Positions 45,876 through 56,995 are shown, numbered from the stretch's first letter. The stretch is DNA of 64,000 nucleotides from Chroococcidiopsis sp. TS-821 (GCF_002939305.1 NZ_MVDI01000010.1:62001-126000); one strand, 5' to 3'. Notes: a model not told the origin generated them from the sequence alone. A program made the numbers and translations.

Positions 45876-46955
45876 ATGGCTGAAGCGCAACAACCACTAG
45901 ACTACGAGTACGCGCTAGACCGCGATTGTACAACGTTATCACGGCACGTATTACAGCAACTACAAAGCTTCGCGCCGGATGCACAAGACCTCAGCGCTTT
46001 AATGAATCGCATCGCCTTGGCTGGTAAGCTCATAGCCCGACGTCTCAGTCGTGCAGGGTTAATGGAGGGTGTCTTGGGCTTTACGGGAGACGTTAATATT
46101 CAAGGCGAATCCGTTAAAAAGATGGATGTTTATGCGAACGATGTTTTCATCTCGGTATTCAAGCAAAGTGGTTTAGTTTGTCGTTTAGCTTCCGAGGAGA
46201 TGGAAAGACCTTACTACATTCCAGAAAACTGTCCCATCGGTCGCTATACACTGCTTTACGACCCGATCGACGGCTCCTCGAATACAGATATTAACTTAAG
46301 CTTAGGTTCCATTTTTGCCATTCGGCAGCAAGAAGGAGAAGACCGCGATGGCACGGCAAGTGACTTGTTACAAAGTGGTCGCAAACAAATTGCCGCAGGC
46401 TACATCCTTTACGGTCCTAGTACAATGTTAGTGTACTCGATTGGCAAAGGCGTTCACTCATTCTCGCTTGACCCTAGTTTAGGCGAATTTATTTTAACTG
46501 AAGAAAATATTCAGATTCCCACAAAAGGACCTGTATATAGCGTTAATGAAGGTAACTTCTGGCAGTGGGAAGAGTCAATTCGCGAGTATATCCGCTACGT
46601 GCATCGTACAGAAGGCTATACAGCGCGCTACAGCGGAGCAATGGTCAGTGACATCCACCGCGTTTTAGTACAAGGTGGCGTGTTTCTCTATCCAGGAACA
46701 ACAAAAAAACCAGAAGGGAAAATTCGTTTGTTATACGAGTCTGCTCCTCTAGCCTTTCTGATTGAACAAGCAGGCGGAAGAGCGAGTACGGGAACTCAGG
46801 AAATTTTAGACGTAGTACCCGAACAACTTCATCAACGCACGCCTTTGATCATTGGAAGTAGGGAAAACGTTGAGTTAGTAGAGTCATTTATTCAGCAACA
46901 AGCAAAAGCACACAGCGAAAAAACAATGATGGCTCGTTCGCGCGTACCACAATAA
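45876..46955 (+). CDS. fbp: Class 1 fructose-1,6-bisphosphatase
   Basis: A 359-residue enzyme removing the 1-phosphate from fructose-1,6-bisphosphate in gluconeogenesis and carbon recycling. The metal-binding motif '[20 protein letters not shown]' (about 126-145) is intact, along with '[20 protein letters not shown]' (about 64-83) and '[20 protein letters not shown]' near 247. It is distinct from the bifunctional FBP/SBPase used in the cyanobacterial Calvin cycle. It heads the fbp-tal-zwf-opcA cluster, with 56 bases before tal. In Nostoc and Synechococcus the same order is a characterised operon for oxidative pentose phosphate metabolism in the dark. Confidence 0.95.
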   Translation: MAEAQQPLDYEYALDRDCTTLSRHVLQQLQSFAPDAQDLSALMNRIALAGKLIARRLSRAGLMEGVLGFTGDVNIQGESVKKMDVYANDVFISVFKQSGLVCRLASEEMERPYYIPENCPIGRYTLLYDPIDGSSNTDINLSLGSIFAIRQQEGEDRDGTASDLLQSGRKQIAAGYILYGPSTMLVYSIGKGVHSFSLDPSLGEFILTEENIQIPTKGPVYSVNEGNFWQWEESIREYIRYVHRTEGYTARYSGAMVSDIHRVLVQGGVFLYPGTTKKPEGKIRLLYESAPLAFLIEQAGGRASTGTQEILDVVPEQLHQRTPLIIGSRENVELVESFIQQQAKAHSEKTMMARSRVPQ

Positions 46956-47011
46956 AAGCGAGTCAGAAAATTGGGTTTTGTAGTTAAAAATTACATCGGG
47001 AGAAAATAGCA

Positions 47012-48175
47012 ATGACAGATCAAGCAACAAAACCAGCTAATCACTTGATCGAAATCAAACAATACGGTCAAAGTATCTGGATGGATAACTTGACCCGCGA
47101 CATGATTCAATCAGGCGAACTCAAACAGCTCATCGAAAACGGTGGAATTTGTGGGATTACCTCTAACCCAGCAATTTTTGAAAAAGCAATTAAGGGTAAT
47201 GCCATTTACGATGCAGATATTGAAGCAGGAATTAAAGCTGGGTTACCGACATACAAAATTTACGAATCGCTGATTTTTGAAGATATTCGTAACGCCTGCG
47301 ATATTTTACGCCCTGTGTATGAATCCTCGAATGGTCTAGACGGCTATGTAAGCATCGAAGTCCCGCCCACGATCGCGCACGATACCGAAGCAACCATCAA
47401 AGAAGCCAAGCGTTACTACCAAGAAATTGGTCGGGAAAACGTGATGATCAAAATTCCTGGTACCAAAGCAGGCTTACCCGCTGTTGAGCAAGTTATTGCA
47501 GAAGGAATTAATGTTAACGTTACTTTGCTCTTTTCAGTAGCAAGCTACGTTGAGACAGCTTGGGCATACATTCGCGGGTTAGAAAAGCGCGTAGCTGAAG
47601 GTAAAGATATCAGCAATATTGCCTCCGTCGCAAGTTTCTTCCTCAGCCGCATTGATAGCAACATCGACAAGCGCATTGACGAAAAACTCGCGCAAGGAAT
47701 TGACGATTTGAGTCGTCAAGCAAAACTTGAAGCCATCAAAGGTAAAGTCGCGATCGCCAACGCTAAAATTGCGTATCAAAAATACAAAGAAATTTTTAGT
47801 AGCGATCGCTGGAAAGCACTTCAAGAAAAAGGCGGTAAAATTCAACGCTTATTATGGGCAAGCACCAGCACGAAAGACCCCAAATACAGCGATGTAATGT
47901 ACGTTGATGAATTGATTGGTCCAGATACCGTCAATACTTTACCGCCAAGCACGATCGAAGCTTGTGCTGACCACTGTAATGTCGATAACCGCATTGAAAC
48001 TGGAGTCAAAGAAGCTTATGAATTGATCGAGAGCCTCAAAGATCCAGAAATCAATATCAACCTCGATGAAGTCATGGACGAATTACTTGTCGAAGGTATT
48101 GAAAAGTTTGTGACACCTTTCCAGTCATTGATGGACTCTCTAGAAGAGAAGGTCAAGCAACTATCTCCTGTGTAA
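47012..48175 (+). CDS. tal: Transaldolase
   Basis: A 387-residue enzyme moving a three-carbon unit between sugar phosphates in the pentose phosphate pathway. It belongs to the longer actinobacterial/cyanobacterial type. The Schiff-base lysine is in 'NVMIKIPGTKAG' (about 145-156), and 'GGICGITSNPAIFEKAIKG' near 44 and 'VASFFLSRIDSNIDKRIDEK' near 205 are family segments. The TIM barrel runs to about 345, followed by an extra helix ('LVEGIEKFVTPFQSLMDSLE'). Its position between fbp and zwf supports co-expression in the oxidative pathway. Confidence 0.95.
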   Translation: MTDQATKPANHLIEIKQYGQSIWMDNLTRDMIQSGELKQLIENGGICGITSNPAIFEKAIKGNAIYDADIEAGIKAGLPTYKIYESLIFEDIRNACDILRPVYESSNGLDGYVSIEVPPTIAHDTEATIKEAKRYYQEIGRENVMIKIPGTKAGLPAVEQVIAEGINVNVTLLFSVASYVETAWAYIRGLEKRVAEGKDISNIASVASFFLSRIDSNIDKRIDEKLAQGIDDLSRQAKLEAIKGKVAIANAKIAYQKYKEIFSSDRWKALQEKGGKIQRLLWASTSTKDPKYSDVMYVDELIGPDTVNTLPPSTIEACADHCNVDNRIETGVKEAYELIESLKDPEININLDEVMDELLVEGIEKFVTPFQSLMDSLEEKVKQLSPV

Positions 48176-48274
48176 GCCGTTAGCTGCGAGCAATTAGTGA
48201 TTAGCAAGCAAGGTAAACTGCTAATTGCTAATTGCTAAGAAGTTGAATCAAGTCACAAAACCTCGAAACACACT

Positions 48275-49804
48275 ATGGTCACGCTGCTAGAAAATCCGCT
48301 GCGCGTTGGGTTGCAACAGGAAAGAATACCAGAACCTCAAATTCTGGTCATTTTCGGAGCATCAGGGGATCTCACTCAGCGCAAGTTGGTTCCAGCACTT
48401 TACAAACTACGCCGCGAACGACGTATTCCCCCAGAAACAACAATTGTAGGTGTTGCCCGTCGAGATTGGAGTCACGACTACTTCCGCGAACAAATGCGCG
48501 AGGGAATCGAACAATTTTCTGACGGTCTTGGTCGCGAAGAACTGTGGCAAGAATTTTCTCAGGGATTATTTTACTGCCCAGGTGATATCGATAAACCCGA
48601 AAGCTATCAAAAACTCAAAGAATTTTTGAGCGAACTCGATGGCAAGCGCGGTACGCAAGGCAACCGTGTATTTTATCTTTCAGTCGCACCAAAATTCTTC
48701 CCAGAAGCAATTCAGCAACTCGGACAAGCAGGAATGCTTAGCGATCCTGTGAAGCATCGGTTGGTGATTGAAAAACCTTTTGGTCGGGATTTAGCTTCGG
48801 CGCGATCGCTCAACCGCATCGTGCAAAAAGTCTGTCGCGAAGAACAGGTTTACCGCATCGACCATTACTTAGGTAAAGAAACGGTGCAAAATCTGTTAGT
48901 ATTTCGCTTTGCCAATGCTATTTTTGAGCCGCTGTGGAATCGCCAGTTCGTCGATCACGTGCAAATCACGGTTGCTGAAACCGTAGGCGTGGAAGATCGT
49001 GCAGGGTACTATGAAACGGCAGGGGCTTTGCGCGATATGTTGCAGAATCACTTGATGCAACTGTTCTGCTTTACTGCGATGGAACCTCCAAATTCGCTCG
49101 ATGCTGAGAGTTTTCGCACAGAGAAAGTGAAAGTTCTACAAGCAACACGTCTAGCGGATTTGCAAAACTTAGATTTGTGTGCAGTGCGAGGACAGTACAG
49201 CGCAGGGTGGATGAAAGGTAAGAAAGTCCCAGGCTACCGCGAAGAACCAGGCGTCGATCCTAACTCAACGACTAACACCTTTGTGGCAATGAAGTTTGCG
49301 ATCGATAACTGGCGCTGGAACGGCGTACCCTTTTATCTACGTACCGGCAAGCGCTTGCCGAAAAAAGTGTCGGAAATTTCAATTCATTTTCGCGAAGTCC
49401 CAAATTTGATTTTTCAGTCTGCTTCGCAGCAAATGAACAACAACATTCTGGCGATGCGAATTCAGCCAAATGAGGGAATTTCACTGCGTTTTGAAGTGAA
49501 AATGCCAGGACCCGATTTGCGGACTCGTTCAGTGGATATGGATTTCAGCTACGGTTCGACCTTCGGATTTGCCGCTTCAGATGCGTACGATCGCCTACTT
49601 TTAGACTGCATGATGGGCGACCAAACTTTATTTACACGCGCTGATGAAGTAGAAGTGGCTTGGCAAGTCGTAACTCCTGCACTCGCCGCTTGGGATGCAC
49701 CCACCGATCCCGCCAGTATTCCGCAATATGAAGCAGGAACCTGGGGATCCGCTGAAGCTGAAACTCTCATTAATCGCGATGGACGCCGCTGGCGCAGACT
49801 CTAG
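48275..49804 (+). CDS. zwf: Glucose-6-phosphate 1-dehydrogenase
   Basis: A 509-residue enzyme oxidising glucose-6-phosphate with NADP+, entry to the oxidative pentose phosphate pathway. The N-terminal NADP site is '[20 protein letters not shown]' (about 24-43), and the catalytic signature is '[20 protein letters not shown]' (about 193-212). The C-terminal half ends in '[20 protein letters not shown]'. In cyanobacteria it is activated and held oligomeric by OpcA, whose gene follows after 190 bases. Cysteines that could serve thioredoxin control are not resolved from sequence alone. Confidence 0.97.
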   Translation: MVTLLENPLRVGLQQERIPEPQILVIFGASGDLTQRKLVPALYKLRRERRIPPETTIVGVARRDWSHDYFREQMREGIEQFSDGLGREELWQEFSQGLFYCPGDIDKPESYQKLKEFLSELDGKRGTQGNRVFYLSVAPKFFPEAIQQLGQAGMLSDPVKHRLVIEKPFGRDLASARSLNRIVQKVCREEQVYRIDHYLGKETVQNLLVFRFANAIFEPLWNRQFVDHVQITVAETVGVEDRAGYYETAGALRDMLQNHLMQLFCFTAMEPPNSLDAESFRTEKVKVLQATRLADLQNLDLCAVRGQYSAGWMKGKKVPGYREEPGVDPNSTTNTFVAMKFAIDNWRWNGVPFYLRTGKRLPKKVSEISIHFREVPNLIFQSASQQMNNNILAMRIQPNEGISLRFEVKMPGPDLRTRSVDMDFSYGSTFGFAASDAYDRLLLDCMMGDQTLFTRADEVEVAWQVVTPALAAWDAPTDPASIPQYEAGTWGSAEAETLINRDGRRWRRL

Positions 49805-49993
49805 CAGGATATAGGGGTGAGGGGTTAGTGAGTAGTGATTCGTTTTGAGATATAAATTAACTCTATTCAAAATTCACCCCTAACCTCAGACCTTTGCTAG
49901 ACCTTAGTATACAAAAACCCAAAAAGAATTGAACTACCTTAAAGCTAACGACTAACAGCTCATCACATTAAAACTAAAACTGCAAAGTAAATT

Positions 49994-51358
49994 ATGGCAA
50001 TTCAATCTCCTCCAATTTTTTCACTTCAGGAGCCAAAGGATGTTTCCCTCGGTGAAATTGAGGCAGAACTCAATAAAATTTGGCAAAGTTACGGAACGAC
50101 TGGAAATGGTGAGGGAAGCCCCGCAGCTACTCGTGCCGCGACATTTAGTTTAATTGTTTACGAACCCGAAGAAACACAACTCCTGTTAGCTAAGTTAAAC
50201 ATTTATCACGGTCCAATTGATGGTATTCCAGGACCGCAAACTGAAGCCGCACTCCGCGAATTTCAGAAAAAATACGACTTACCCGTCAGTGGTATTGCAA
50301 CACCGGAAACGCGGGCAAAATTACGCGAAGCTGTTGCACAGCAACATGGACCAGCTAATGGTGATAGCGATACGCCCTATAGTTGGGATAGTAGCAGAAA
50401 TCCCAAAATTGCTGACGCGATCGCGCTACGCAACCCGTGTCGCATTATCACGCTGTGTCCTGTTGTCGGTGATGATGACGGCGTAACAGCACAAGTTTCA
50501 GCGTACTGTCCGATCCAAAAGCAATCTGCAACAACGCTGATTTGTTGCGAATACATCACATTTACAGGAACCGCCGCCGGCTTGGAGCGGGTGGCAGGAA
50601 TGATTGCGGCGCTTTTGATTGGTGACTTACCCAAGTTTTTGTGGTGGAAAACAACGCCGGATCCTCACAATCCACTTTTCAAACGTCTCGCATCTGTCTG
50701 CAATTCCGTAATTGTAGACTCTAGTGGATTCAATGCCCCTGAATTTGGGCTGTTGCGCGTCCAAGAACTCGTCGAAGCAGGTATTCCAATCGCCGATCTC
50801 AACTGGCGACGCATATCAGCTTGGCAAGAATTAACAGCAGAAGCGTTCGACCCACCACAACGACGTGCGGCATTAAGCGAGGTAGACCGCGTTACAATCG
50901 ATTACGAAAAAGGTAACCCTGCACAAGCACTGCTATTTTTAGGTTGGTTGGCAAGTCGCCTGCACTGGCATCCGTGCGAATTTGAACAGGAACCAGGCGA
51001 CTACGAAATTAAGCGTATCCGGTTTACCGCTCAAGATCAACGCCAAGTTGAAGCTGAGTTAGCTGCTATCCCGACTGACGCCGGTGAGATTCCCGGCGAT
51101 CTCATCGCGCTGCGCTTGAACTCGACGAACCCTGAAGCTGATTGCTGTACGGTCGTTTGTTCGGAAACGGGTGGCTGTATGCGTATGGAAGTCGGTGGTG
51201 GTGCTCAAGCGTGTCGTTTTCAACAAGTATCATCGCTTGCCGATCAAAAAGCAGAAATTTTGCTGAGCCAGCAACTACAACGTGTCGGACATGAGGCACT
51301 TTATGAAGAAAGCCTTGCCGTAACTGCGCAAATACTCCGACTCGCGCCGCAAAATTGA
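49994..51358 (+). CDS. opcA: Glucose-6-phosphate dehydrogenase assembly protein OpcA
   Basis: A 454-residue allosteric partner of G6PDH. The N-terminal part ('LQEPKDVSLGEIEAELNKIW') is followed at about 60-112 by a peptidoglycan-binding-1-like module ('LNIYHGPIDGIPGPQTEAAL', 'VSGIATPETRAKL'), and then the OpcA domain (about 120-445, with 'PKFLWWKTTPDP' and 'VIVDSSGFNAPE'). The PG-binding-like fold is known in cyanobacterial OpcA and is presumably used for protein contact, since the protein has no export signal. A well-conserved Cys pair ('ADCCTVVCSETGGCMRME') near 378-395 could be redox-active. Confidence 0.94.
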   Translation: MAIQSPPIFSLQEPKDVSLGEIEAELNKIWQSYGTTGNGEGSPAATRAATFSLIVYEPEETQLLLAKLNIYHGPIDGIPGPQTEAALREFQKKYDLPVSGIATPETRAKLREAVAQQHGPANGDSDTPYSWDSSRNPKIADAIALRNPCRIITLCPVVGDDDGVTAQVSAYCPIQKQSATTLICCEYITFTGTAAGLERVAGMIAALLIGDLPKFLWWKTTPDPHNPLFKRLASVCNSVIVDSSGFNAPEFGLLRVQELVEAGIPIADLNWRRISAWQELTAEAFDPPQRRAALSEVDRVTIDYEKGNPAQALLFLGWLASRLHWHPCEFEQEPGDYEIKRIRFTAQDQRQVEAELAAIPTDAGEIPGDLIALRLNSTNPEADCCTVVCSETGGCMRMEVGGGAQACRFQQVSSLADQKAEILLSQQLQRVGHEALYEESLAVTAQILRLAPQN

Positions 51359-51450
51359 AGAAAAGGTCAGGGGTCAGGAATCGAAAAGTGGGGCTATTAG
51401 TGATATGTATTCCCTATTCTCGTCCAGCCTCTGATCCCAGCTTTTCTGAC

Positions 51451-52398
51451 TTATTGAAATAGAAACAACCATAAAGGTAAGACCAGCAGTAATAAAATCG
51501 TAGACACAACAATACAGCTAGCGACTAATTCGCGTTCTAAATTGTATTCCTCTGCGAAAATTAATCCAGCAAACGCCGAAGGCATTCCCGACATCAAGAC
51601 CATAGCTAAACGGCGATCGCCGGACAATCCCAAACACAGTGTCGTCAAAATACCGACTAACGCAGGAATAACAACGACTTTGAGCAGCGCAGGCAGAAAT
51701 GCCAGCTTTAAACTTTTCCACCCGCGTAGTTGGGCAAGTCGCATTCCTGTGAGCAAAAACGCTGCAGGAATTACAATTCCAATCGATGCTTGCAGTCCTG
51801 ATTCGACTAAAGCAGGTAGTTCAATATCGCGCGTTAGGTAGCCCAGCAAGAAAGTCCACAGCGTTGGTACGGTTAACACATCTCGTAATTGCACCCACCA
51901 ACGATTGGGATGTGTCTCGCGTGCAAAATAACTGGCAATAAAAACTCCAAAGCCATAAGTACCTATAAGATTGTGCGTCAAGCTATAGAAGACGATCCAG
52001 TTTAGATAGGTACGATCGATAAATGCTGGCGCGATCGCGAGTCCGACAAATCCTGTATTACCCAGCACCGCAGCTAAAATAAAACTGCCTTGAATCGCTG
52101 GAGAATTGAAAGCCGCAGCTATTGGTAGAAAAGTCAGTCTTTTGACTATTTGTAGACAAAAAACAGCAACACCCAACCCCAAAAGCAGTGCAGCAAAAGT
52201 AATGAGTGGTGGAAGCGCGATCGACTGTGAAAAATCAGTCTGTCGTGCAAGTGCCAAAATTTCTATGGGAATGCCTACCCAATACAGGCTACGCCCTAGC
52301 AGGCGCGGTAAAGTTTGCGGCAGAAAGCGAAAGCATAATAATCCTAGACTTGTCCACAAAATTAGTGGGAAGTAGGCATCAAATAGCGTTTGTGTCAT
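51451..52398 (-). CDS. AEC-family (auxin efflux carrier-like) transporter
   Basis: A 315-residue membrane protein with about ten predicted spans and the two-half organisation of the bile/arsenite/riboflavin superfamily. 'GNTGFVGLAIAPAFIDRTYL' (about 113-132) and 'IGIVIPAAFLLTGMRLAQLR' near 205 resemble AEC core segments. In bacteria the family moves malate, other carboxylates or unknown solutes. It is convergent with opcA, and no metabolic neighbour points to a substrate. Confidence 0.85.
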   Translation of the reverse strand: MTQTLFDAYFPLILWTSLGLLCFRFLPQTLPRLLGRSLYWVGIPIEILALARQTDFSQSIALPPLITFAALLLGLGVAVFCLQIVKRLTFLPIAAAFNSPAIQGSFILAAVLGNTGFVGLAIAPAFIDRTYLNWIVFYSLTHNLIGTYGFGVFIASYFARETHPNRWWVQLRDVLTVPTLWTFLLGYLTRDIELPALVESGLQASIGIVIPAAFLLTGMRLAQLRGWKSLKLAFLPALLKVVVIPALVGILTTLCLGLSGDRRLAMVLMSGMPSAFAGLIFAEEYNLERELVASCIVVSTILLLLVLPLWLFLFQ

Positions 52399-52605
52399 TC
52401 TTGAGGGGCGAGGAGCGAGGAGGTATGGGAAGATAATTAGCAGAAGTCAGAGGTCAGAAAAGCTAGTTGAATTAGCACAAAACCCCGTGTGGAGGTGTTC
52501 TCCATTGACCATTGCTATACAACAGTTCCGCGGTCAAAGCTAACTAGGTTTGTGACTTACCATCATGATTGTAAAAGCTAATGACTAATCGCTCATCGGT
52601 AAAAA

Positions 52606-54753
52606 CTAATTCAAAACCCGCATTTGTCGAATTCGCCACGCATTATTTCTACGGACTAAATCGTATCTAACGCGCAAGTTTTCATCAGCGTAAGAAGCGC
52701 GCTGGTTTAGCTGTCCTCGATCGTAAATTCGGGCAACTTCACTGACGGTTGCTTGTACCGTTGCCAAATCTGGATTCGTCGCATTGACTTGTACAGCGTC
52801 GATTTTGAGACTGTGCTGAAATTGCCGATGGCGATTATTTGCGCGATCGCTCCTGACAAGTTGTTGCCATTGCGCGAGCGCCGGATCGACTAAAATATTT
52901 TGCAAGCTTTCAATCGCGTAATCAGTGCTAAAAGCTGCTGCTTTTGCCGATAGCCAACTGTGGATAACTTGCTCGGCTGTTGCTGCATCCAGTGGTTCGA
53001 CAACAGGCAAAAATTGCGAACCGGGGCTGGGAATAGCAAGTGGTGGTTGGTTTAACTGTACTGCTAGTTGTTCGCCTGGTAGCGGTGGCGGCGCTGGGTA
53101 TAATGTTTGGCGTAACCAGCCAAAGGCTTGACCAAGCAGGGCAAGGATAAATACACTGCCAATAAGTCCAGCCAGCGCTAGTAGAGCGATCGCTGTTTTG
53201 TCTTTAACCGCAAAAGCTTTTCTTTTGCGTCTTTTTCTTTGAGGAACGCGCACGCGTTGTATAGCAGATGTTTGTGAAACTGTCAAGTACCCGTTTGGCG
53301 GCGATGATGAAGTAGGACGCGCTGTTGTCGGTTCTAGGGTCGCACTTCCAGTGGTATTTGCGGTAGTAAAATTTGTCGCACTAACTGCTACATTCGCAGT
53401 TGTTTTGCGCGTCCGGTTTGGCTTTTGCCTTTGCGGTTGAGATGTCTTGTGAGTTGTTGATGTTGCCACCGAAGCTGTGGCTTTTTGTGAAGCTTCGATT
53501 TGATTTGGTAGCGCTTCTAAGTAAGTTTGAACGTGTTCGTCGGCAAAGTATTCTTTTAAAGAAGCTTGCCGGTGTTTTAAGTCGCAAAACTGAGGAAATA
53601 CTTCATTTTGCAGCCAACGTTCGGCATAGAGACACAAACCAGGCAATAAATCAGGAGAACCTTGCGAATATTCGCGAATAAATTCTAATGGCTCGCGTTC
53701 TTGTGAAAGTTCTAAAGCGCGATTGGCTTCGACTGTTTGACCCAAAAGAAGCGTCGCGATCGCTTGTTCGAGGTAAACATCTTGGCGCTTGGTTTGAGCT
53801 AAATGTTGTAACAACTGCTTCGCTTGCGAAATCAGCACAGGCATGCGCTGCGTAAAACCCCGGGCAATTAAAGCATACACTGCCAAATAGCTAGCTACTG
53901 CCGAAGGGCGTTTGCTTTCTGCTTCAAATAAAGTTTGCTGTTCGGAGACAGTAAGGTATGTCCGGAGTTGCTGAATGAAGCGCAAAAAGTCGTCAAGACT
54001 TAGCCCTGAACCATCATCACCTGTACCATCAATTCCACCACGCGCATTCAGGAGATCTTGCAGTAACTTGAGTCCCAAATGTCGGCGTTCTAAAGTTGTA
54101 CCTTCTGGTTCGGCAAGCAATGCCAAAATTCTATAAGGACGTAATTTATTGAGATCTGCAGCAATGTCGTTTCTGAGGTTAAGAAAGATACCTTCGCGCG
54201 TCAGTCGTTGTTCGCCATTTTGTAGCGAGTTCGCCGCACTTTCATAGTTTTTTTGCTGCCATTGTTCGCGTCCTAGTTCTAAGTATGCTAGTGCAACAGT
54301 CAAGACAACATCTGCGCGGAGTTGATCGTTATTTTGTTCGCGGTGCGAGTTGTTGAGATACGAATTTCCCAGCGTTAAAACAAGTTCATATTCGCCGAGT
54401 TCTTGAAGAATTAGCAAAGCGCCAGCAAATAAGTTATCTGCAATTTCAATGATTGGCGTGTGCGGCGCGAAAATGTCTTCAACGAGAACTTCTTTACTTT
54501 GCGCGCCTTCCGGTGTTGGTTGCTGTTCGTAGCGATGCGCAAAATAATTTGTATCGTAAATCTTACGTTGACTGGGTTCGGATAAAACTGCGTACGCTTG
54601 CTCGATCAATTGCTTGCGGGCGGCAATGGCTGCGGTTGAATACTCGCGTCGCGGTAACTGAATAAGGCGATCGCGATAAGCTTGTTGTAATTGTTCGTGA
54701 CTCGCCGCAACTGGCAGTCCCAAAATTCGGTAGTAGTCTAATGGAATTTGCAC
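52606..54753 (-). CDS. zipN: Cell division protein ZipN/Ftn2 (ARC6-like)
   Basis: A 715-residue inner-membrane division factor. The N terminus is a J-domain-like segment ('LDYYRILGLPVAASHEQLQQ', residues 4-23) lacking the HPD tripeptide, as in other ARC6/Ftn2 proteins. A long helical region (about 80-420) and a low-complexity Thr/Pro linker follow. One membrane span ('IALLALAGLIGSVFILALLG') is at about 512-531. The C-terminal domain (about 590-715, IMS/ARC6-like) ends 'YDLVRRNNAWRIRQMRVLN'. In Synechocystis, Synechococcus and chloroplasts this protein anchors FtsZ and recruits other division proteins. Confidence 0.93.
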   Translation of the reverse strand: MQIPLDYYRILGLPVAASHEQLQQAYRDRLIQLPRREYSTAAIAARKQLIEQAYAVLSEPSQRKIYDTNYFAHRYEQQPTPEGAQSKEVLVEDIFAPHTPIIEIADNLFAGALLILQELGEYELVLTLGNSYLNNSHREQNNDQLRADVVLTVALAYLELGREQWQQKNYESAANSLQNGEQRLTREGIFLNLRNDIAADLNKLRPYRILALLAEPEGTTLERRHLGLKLLQDLLNARGGIDGTGDDGSGLSLDDFLRFIQQLRTYLTVSEQQTLFEAESKRPSAVASYLAVYALIARGFTQRMPVLISQAKQLLQHLAQTKRQDVYLEQAIATLLLGQTVEANRALELSQEREPLEFIREYSQGSPDLLPGLCLYAERWLQNEVFPQFCDLKHRQASLKEYFADEHVQTYLEALPNQIEASQKATASVATSTTHKTSQPQRQKPNRTRKTTANVAVSATNFTTANTTGSATLEPTTARPTSSSPPNGYLTVSQTSAIQRVRVPQRKRRKRKAFAVKDKTAIALLALAGLIGSVFILALLGQAFGWLRQTLYPAPPPLPGEQLAVQLNQPPLAIPSPGSQFLPVVEPLDAATAEQVIHSWLSAKAAAFSTDYAIESLQNILVDPALAQWQQLVRSDRANNRHRQFQHSLKIDAVQVNATNPDLATVQATVSEVARIYDRGQLNQRASYADENLRVRYDLVRRNNAWRIRQMRVLN

Positions 54754-54948
54754 AGCTTACTTCCCCTGCACCGCAAGTAATCAACTTCAACGAACGCTTT
54801 TCCGTCTCAGCAAAACCGTGCAATTATAATAACTTGAGAGCTTTGTCCGTAACACGGATCTGCCCCACAATAGTTAAAGTTACCTAACTTGAGATACTAG
54901 ACAGTATACAACTATTTACAATTTCTTTTACGAGGATACTACACGGCA

Positions 54949-55980
54949 ATGGTGCAAGAACGAACATTACCCACCTTTTCTGCGGCTACGGCACAACTGA
55001 GTAAAGAAGAAGGTTTGCGGCTGTATGAAGATATGGTTTTGGGGCGCTACTTTGAAGACAAGTGTGCAGAAATGTACTACCGAGGCAAAATGTTTGGCTT
55101 CGTCCATCTTTACAACGGACAAGAAGCAGTATCTACAGGGGTGATTCAATCGATGCGCCCTGGTGAAGATTACGTTTGTAGCACGTATCGCGACCACGTT
55201 CATGCCTTGAGTGCAGGAGTGCCAGCCAAACAAGTGATGGCAGAGTTGTTTGGTAAAGCCACAGGCTGTAGTAAAGGGCGGGGTGGCTCAATGCATATGT
55301 TTTCGGAAGAACATCGTCTGCTTGGTGGTTATGCGTTTGTTGCAGAAGGCATTCCCGTGGCTACAGGGGCGGCGTTTCAATCAAAATATCGGCGCGAGGT
55401 GATGGGCGATGAAAGCGCGGATCAAGTGACCGCTTGTTTTTTTGGTGATGGTGCTTGTAATAACGGTCAGTTTTTTGAATGTCTCAATATGGCAGCGTTA
55501 TGGAAACTGCCGATTATTTATGTTGTCGAAAATAACAAATGGGCAATCGGTATGGCACACGAACGCGCGACCTCGCAGCCAGAAATTTATAAGAAAGCTA
55601 GCGTGTTTGGCATGGTAGGTGTCGAAGTTGATGGCATGGATGTTTTAGCTGTGCGCCAAGTTGCACAAGAAGCTGTAGCACGCGCTCGTGCAGGAGAAGG
55701 TCCTACATTGATTGAAGCATTGACTTATCGTTTTCGCGGTCACTCGCTAGCCGATCCGGATGAGTTGCGTAGCAAAGACGAAAAAGAATTTTGGTTTGCA
55801 CGCGATCCCATCAAGAAACTTGCTGCGTACTTGACTGAGCAAAATTTGGCATCGCAGGCAGAATTGAAACAAATTGAACAAAAAATTGCGCAAGAAATTG
55901 ACGAAGCGGTACAGTTTGCCGAAAATAGCCCAGAACCTGACCCTAGTGAGTTGTATCGCTACGTCTTTGCAGAAGATTAA
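54949..55980 (+). CDS. pdhA: Pyruvate dehydrogenase E1 component, alpha subunit
   Basis: A 343-residue thiamine-diphosphate subunit of the pyruvate dehydrogenase complex. The TPP/Mg-binding motif '[20 protein letters not shown]' (about 164-183) followed by '[13 protein letters not shown]' is intact. '[20 protein letters not shown]' (about 113-132) and the phosphorylation-loop-type segment '[20 protein letters not shown]' near 260 are characteristic. With the beta subunit, E2 and E3 (not in the window) it converts pyruvate to acetyl-CoA. It is divergent from zipN. Confidence 0.96.
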   Translation: MVQERTLPTFSAATAQLSKEEGLRLYEDMVLGRYFEDKCAEMYYRGKMFGFVHLYNGQEAVSTGVIQSMRPGEDYVCSTYRDHVHALSAGVPAKQVMAELFGKATGCSKGRGGSMHMFSEEHRLLGGYAFVAEGIPVATGAAFQSKYRREVMGDESADQVTACFFGDGACNNGQFFECLNMAALWKLPIIYVVENNKWAIGMAHERATSQPEIYKKASVFGMVGVEVDGMDVLAVRQVAQEAVARARAGEGPTLIEALTYRFRGHSLADPDELRSKDEKEFWFARDPIKKLAAYLTEQNLASQAELKQIEQKIAQEIDEAVQFAENSPEPDPSELYRYVFAED

Positions 55981-56122
55981 TCGACTGTAGCGGGCAACAT
56001 GAGATTCGCTTGGGCAGTGGCTAATTAGTATAAGATCGCAAAGCGCTGCGATTAACAATTACTCGTCCTGTATGTGTTTTTATTGATTTTCACGCAATTA
56101 CTGCAATTACTAAAGAACTATT

Positions 56123-56995
56123 GTGTTTGCGATCGCCTGTTCTCAACAACAATACAAAACCTACACTCTCACCGACAAAGCCGCTGATTCGCTGATCGAA
56201 ATTGTCCCCGAACGCGGCGGGATCGTTGCTCGTTGGTCAATTCAAGGTCAAGAGATTCTTTACCTAGACGCAGAACGATTTGCGAATCCGCAATTGAGCG
56301 TACGTGGTGGAATACCAATTTTGTTTCCCATTTGTGGAAATTTACCAGACAACACTTATACGCACAACGGGCAACAGTACGCGCTCAAGCAACACGGCTT
56401 TGCCCGCGATTTACCTTGGAAAGTCACTAACGAGGATACGCAGAATCAAGCCGCTGTAACGCTCGTTCTCGAAAGCAACGAAACAACGCGCACAGTCTAT
56501 CCATTCGATTTTCAGTTGGCGTTTACGTATCAGCTACAGGGAAATCAATTAGCGATCCGGCAACGCATTACAAATCACTCCGCAGTCGCTATGCCTTTTT
56601 CTGTAGGACTGCATCCTTACTTTCTAGTACGCGATAAAACGCAGTTGCACTTTGCGATCCCCGCAACAGAATATCAAGACCAGCGTACCAAAACACAACA
56701 CGCCTTCACAGGTAATTTTGATTTTGAGCAAGACGAGATTGACGCTGCGTTTCGACCGCTCAGCGCTGCAAATGCCAGTGTTTGCGATCGCGATCGCAAT
56801 TTACAGTTACACTTGAGTTGGGATGATACGTATTACTCAACCTTTGTTTTTTGGACGCAAAAAGGCAAAGACTTTTACTGTGTCGAGCCGTGGACTGCGC
56901 CGCGCAACGCGCTCAATACAGGAGATGACTTGATTTCGTTAGAACCTGGCGAAAGTTTGAACGCTTGGGTGAATATGACAGTCACTTTTTTATAG
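56123..56995 (+). CDS. Aldose 1-epimerase family protein
   Basis: A 290-residue protein of the galactose-mutarotase/glucose-6-phosphate-1-epimerase superfamily, a beta-sandwich enzyme interconverting sugar anomers. Conserved features are 'VRGGIPILFPICGNLPDNTY' (about 57-76), 'LKQHGFARDLPWKVT' (His near 93), the second His in 'MPFSVGLHPYFLV' and the C-terminal 'GKDFYCVEPWTAPRNALNTG' with the catalytic Glu. The start is GTG at 56123, the only one giving the usual 'MFAIACSQQQYKTYTL' N terminus. No clear ribosome-binding site precedes it. Substrate specificity cannot be told. Confidence 0.88.
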   Translation: MFAIACSQQQYKTYTLTDKAADSLIEIVPERGGIVARWSIQGQEILYLDAERFANPQLSVRGGIPILFPICGNLPDNTYTHNGQQYALKQHGFARDLPWKVTNEDTQNQAAVTLVLESNETTRTVYPFDFQLAFTYQLQGNQLAIRQRITNHSAVAMPFSVGLHPYFLVRDKTQLHFAIPATEYQDQRTKTQHAFTGNFDFEQDEIDAAFRPLSAANASVCDRDRNLQLHLSWDDTYYSTFVFWTQKGKDFYCVEPWTAPRNALNTGDDLISLEPGESLNAWVNMTVTFL

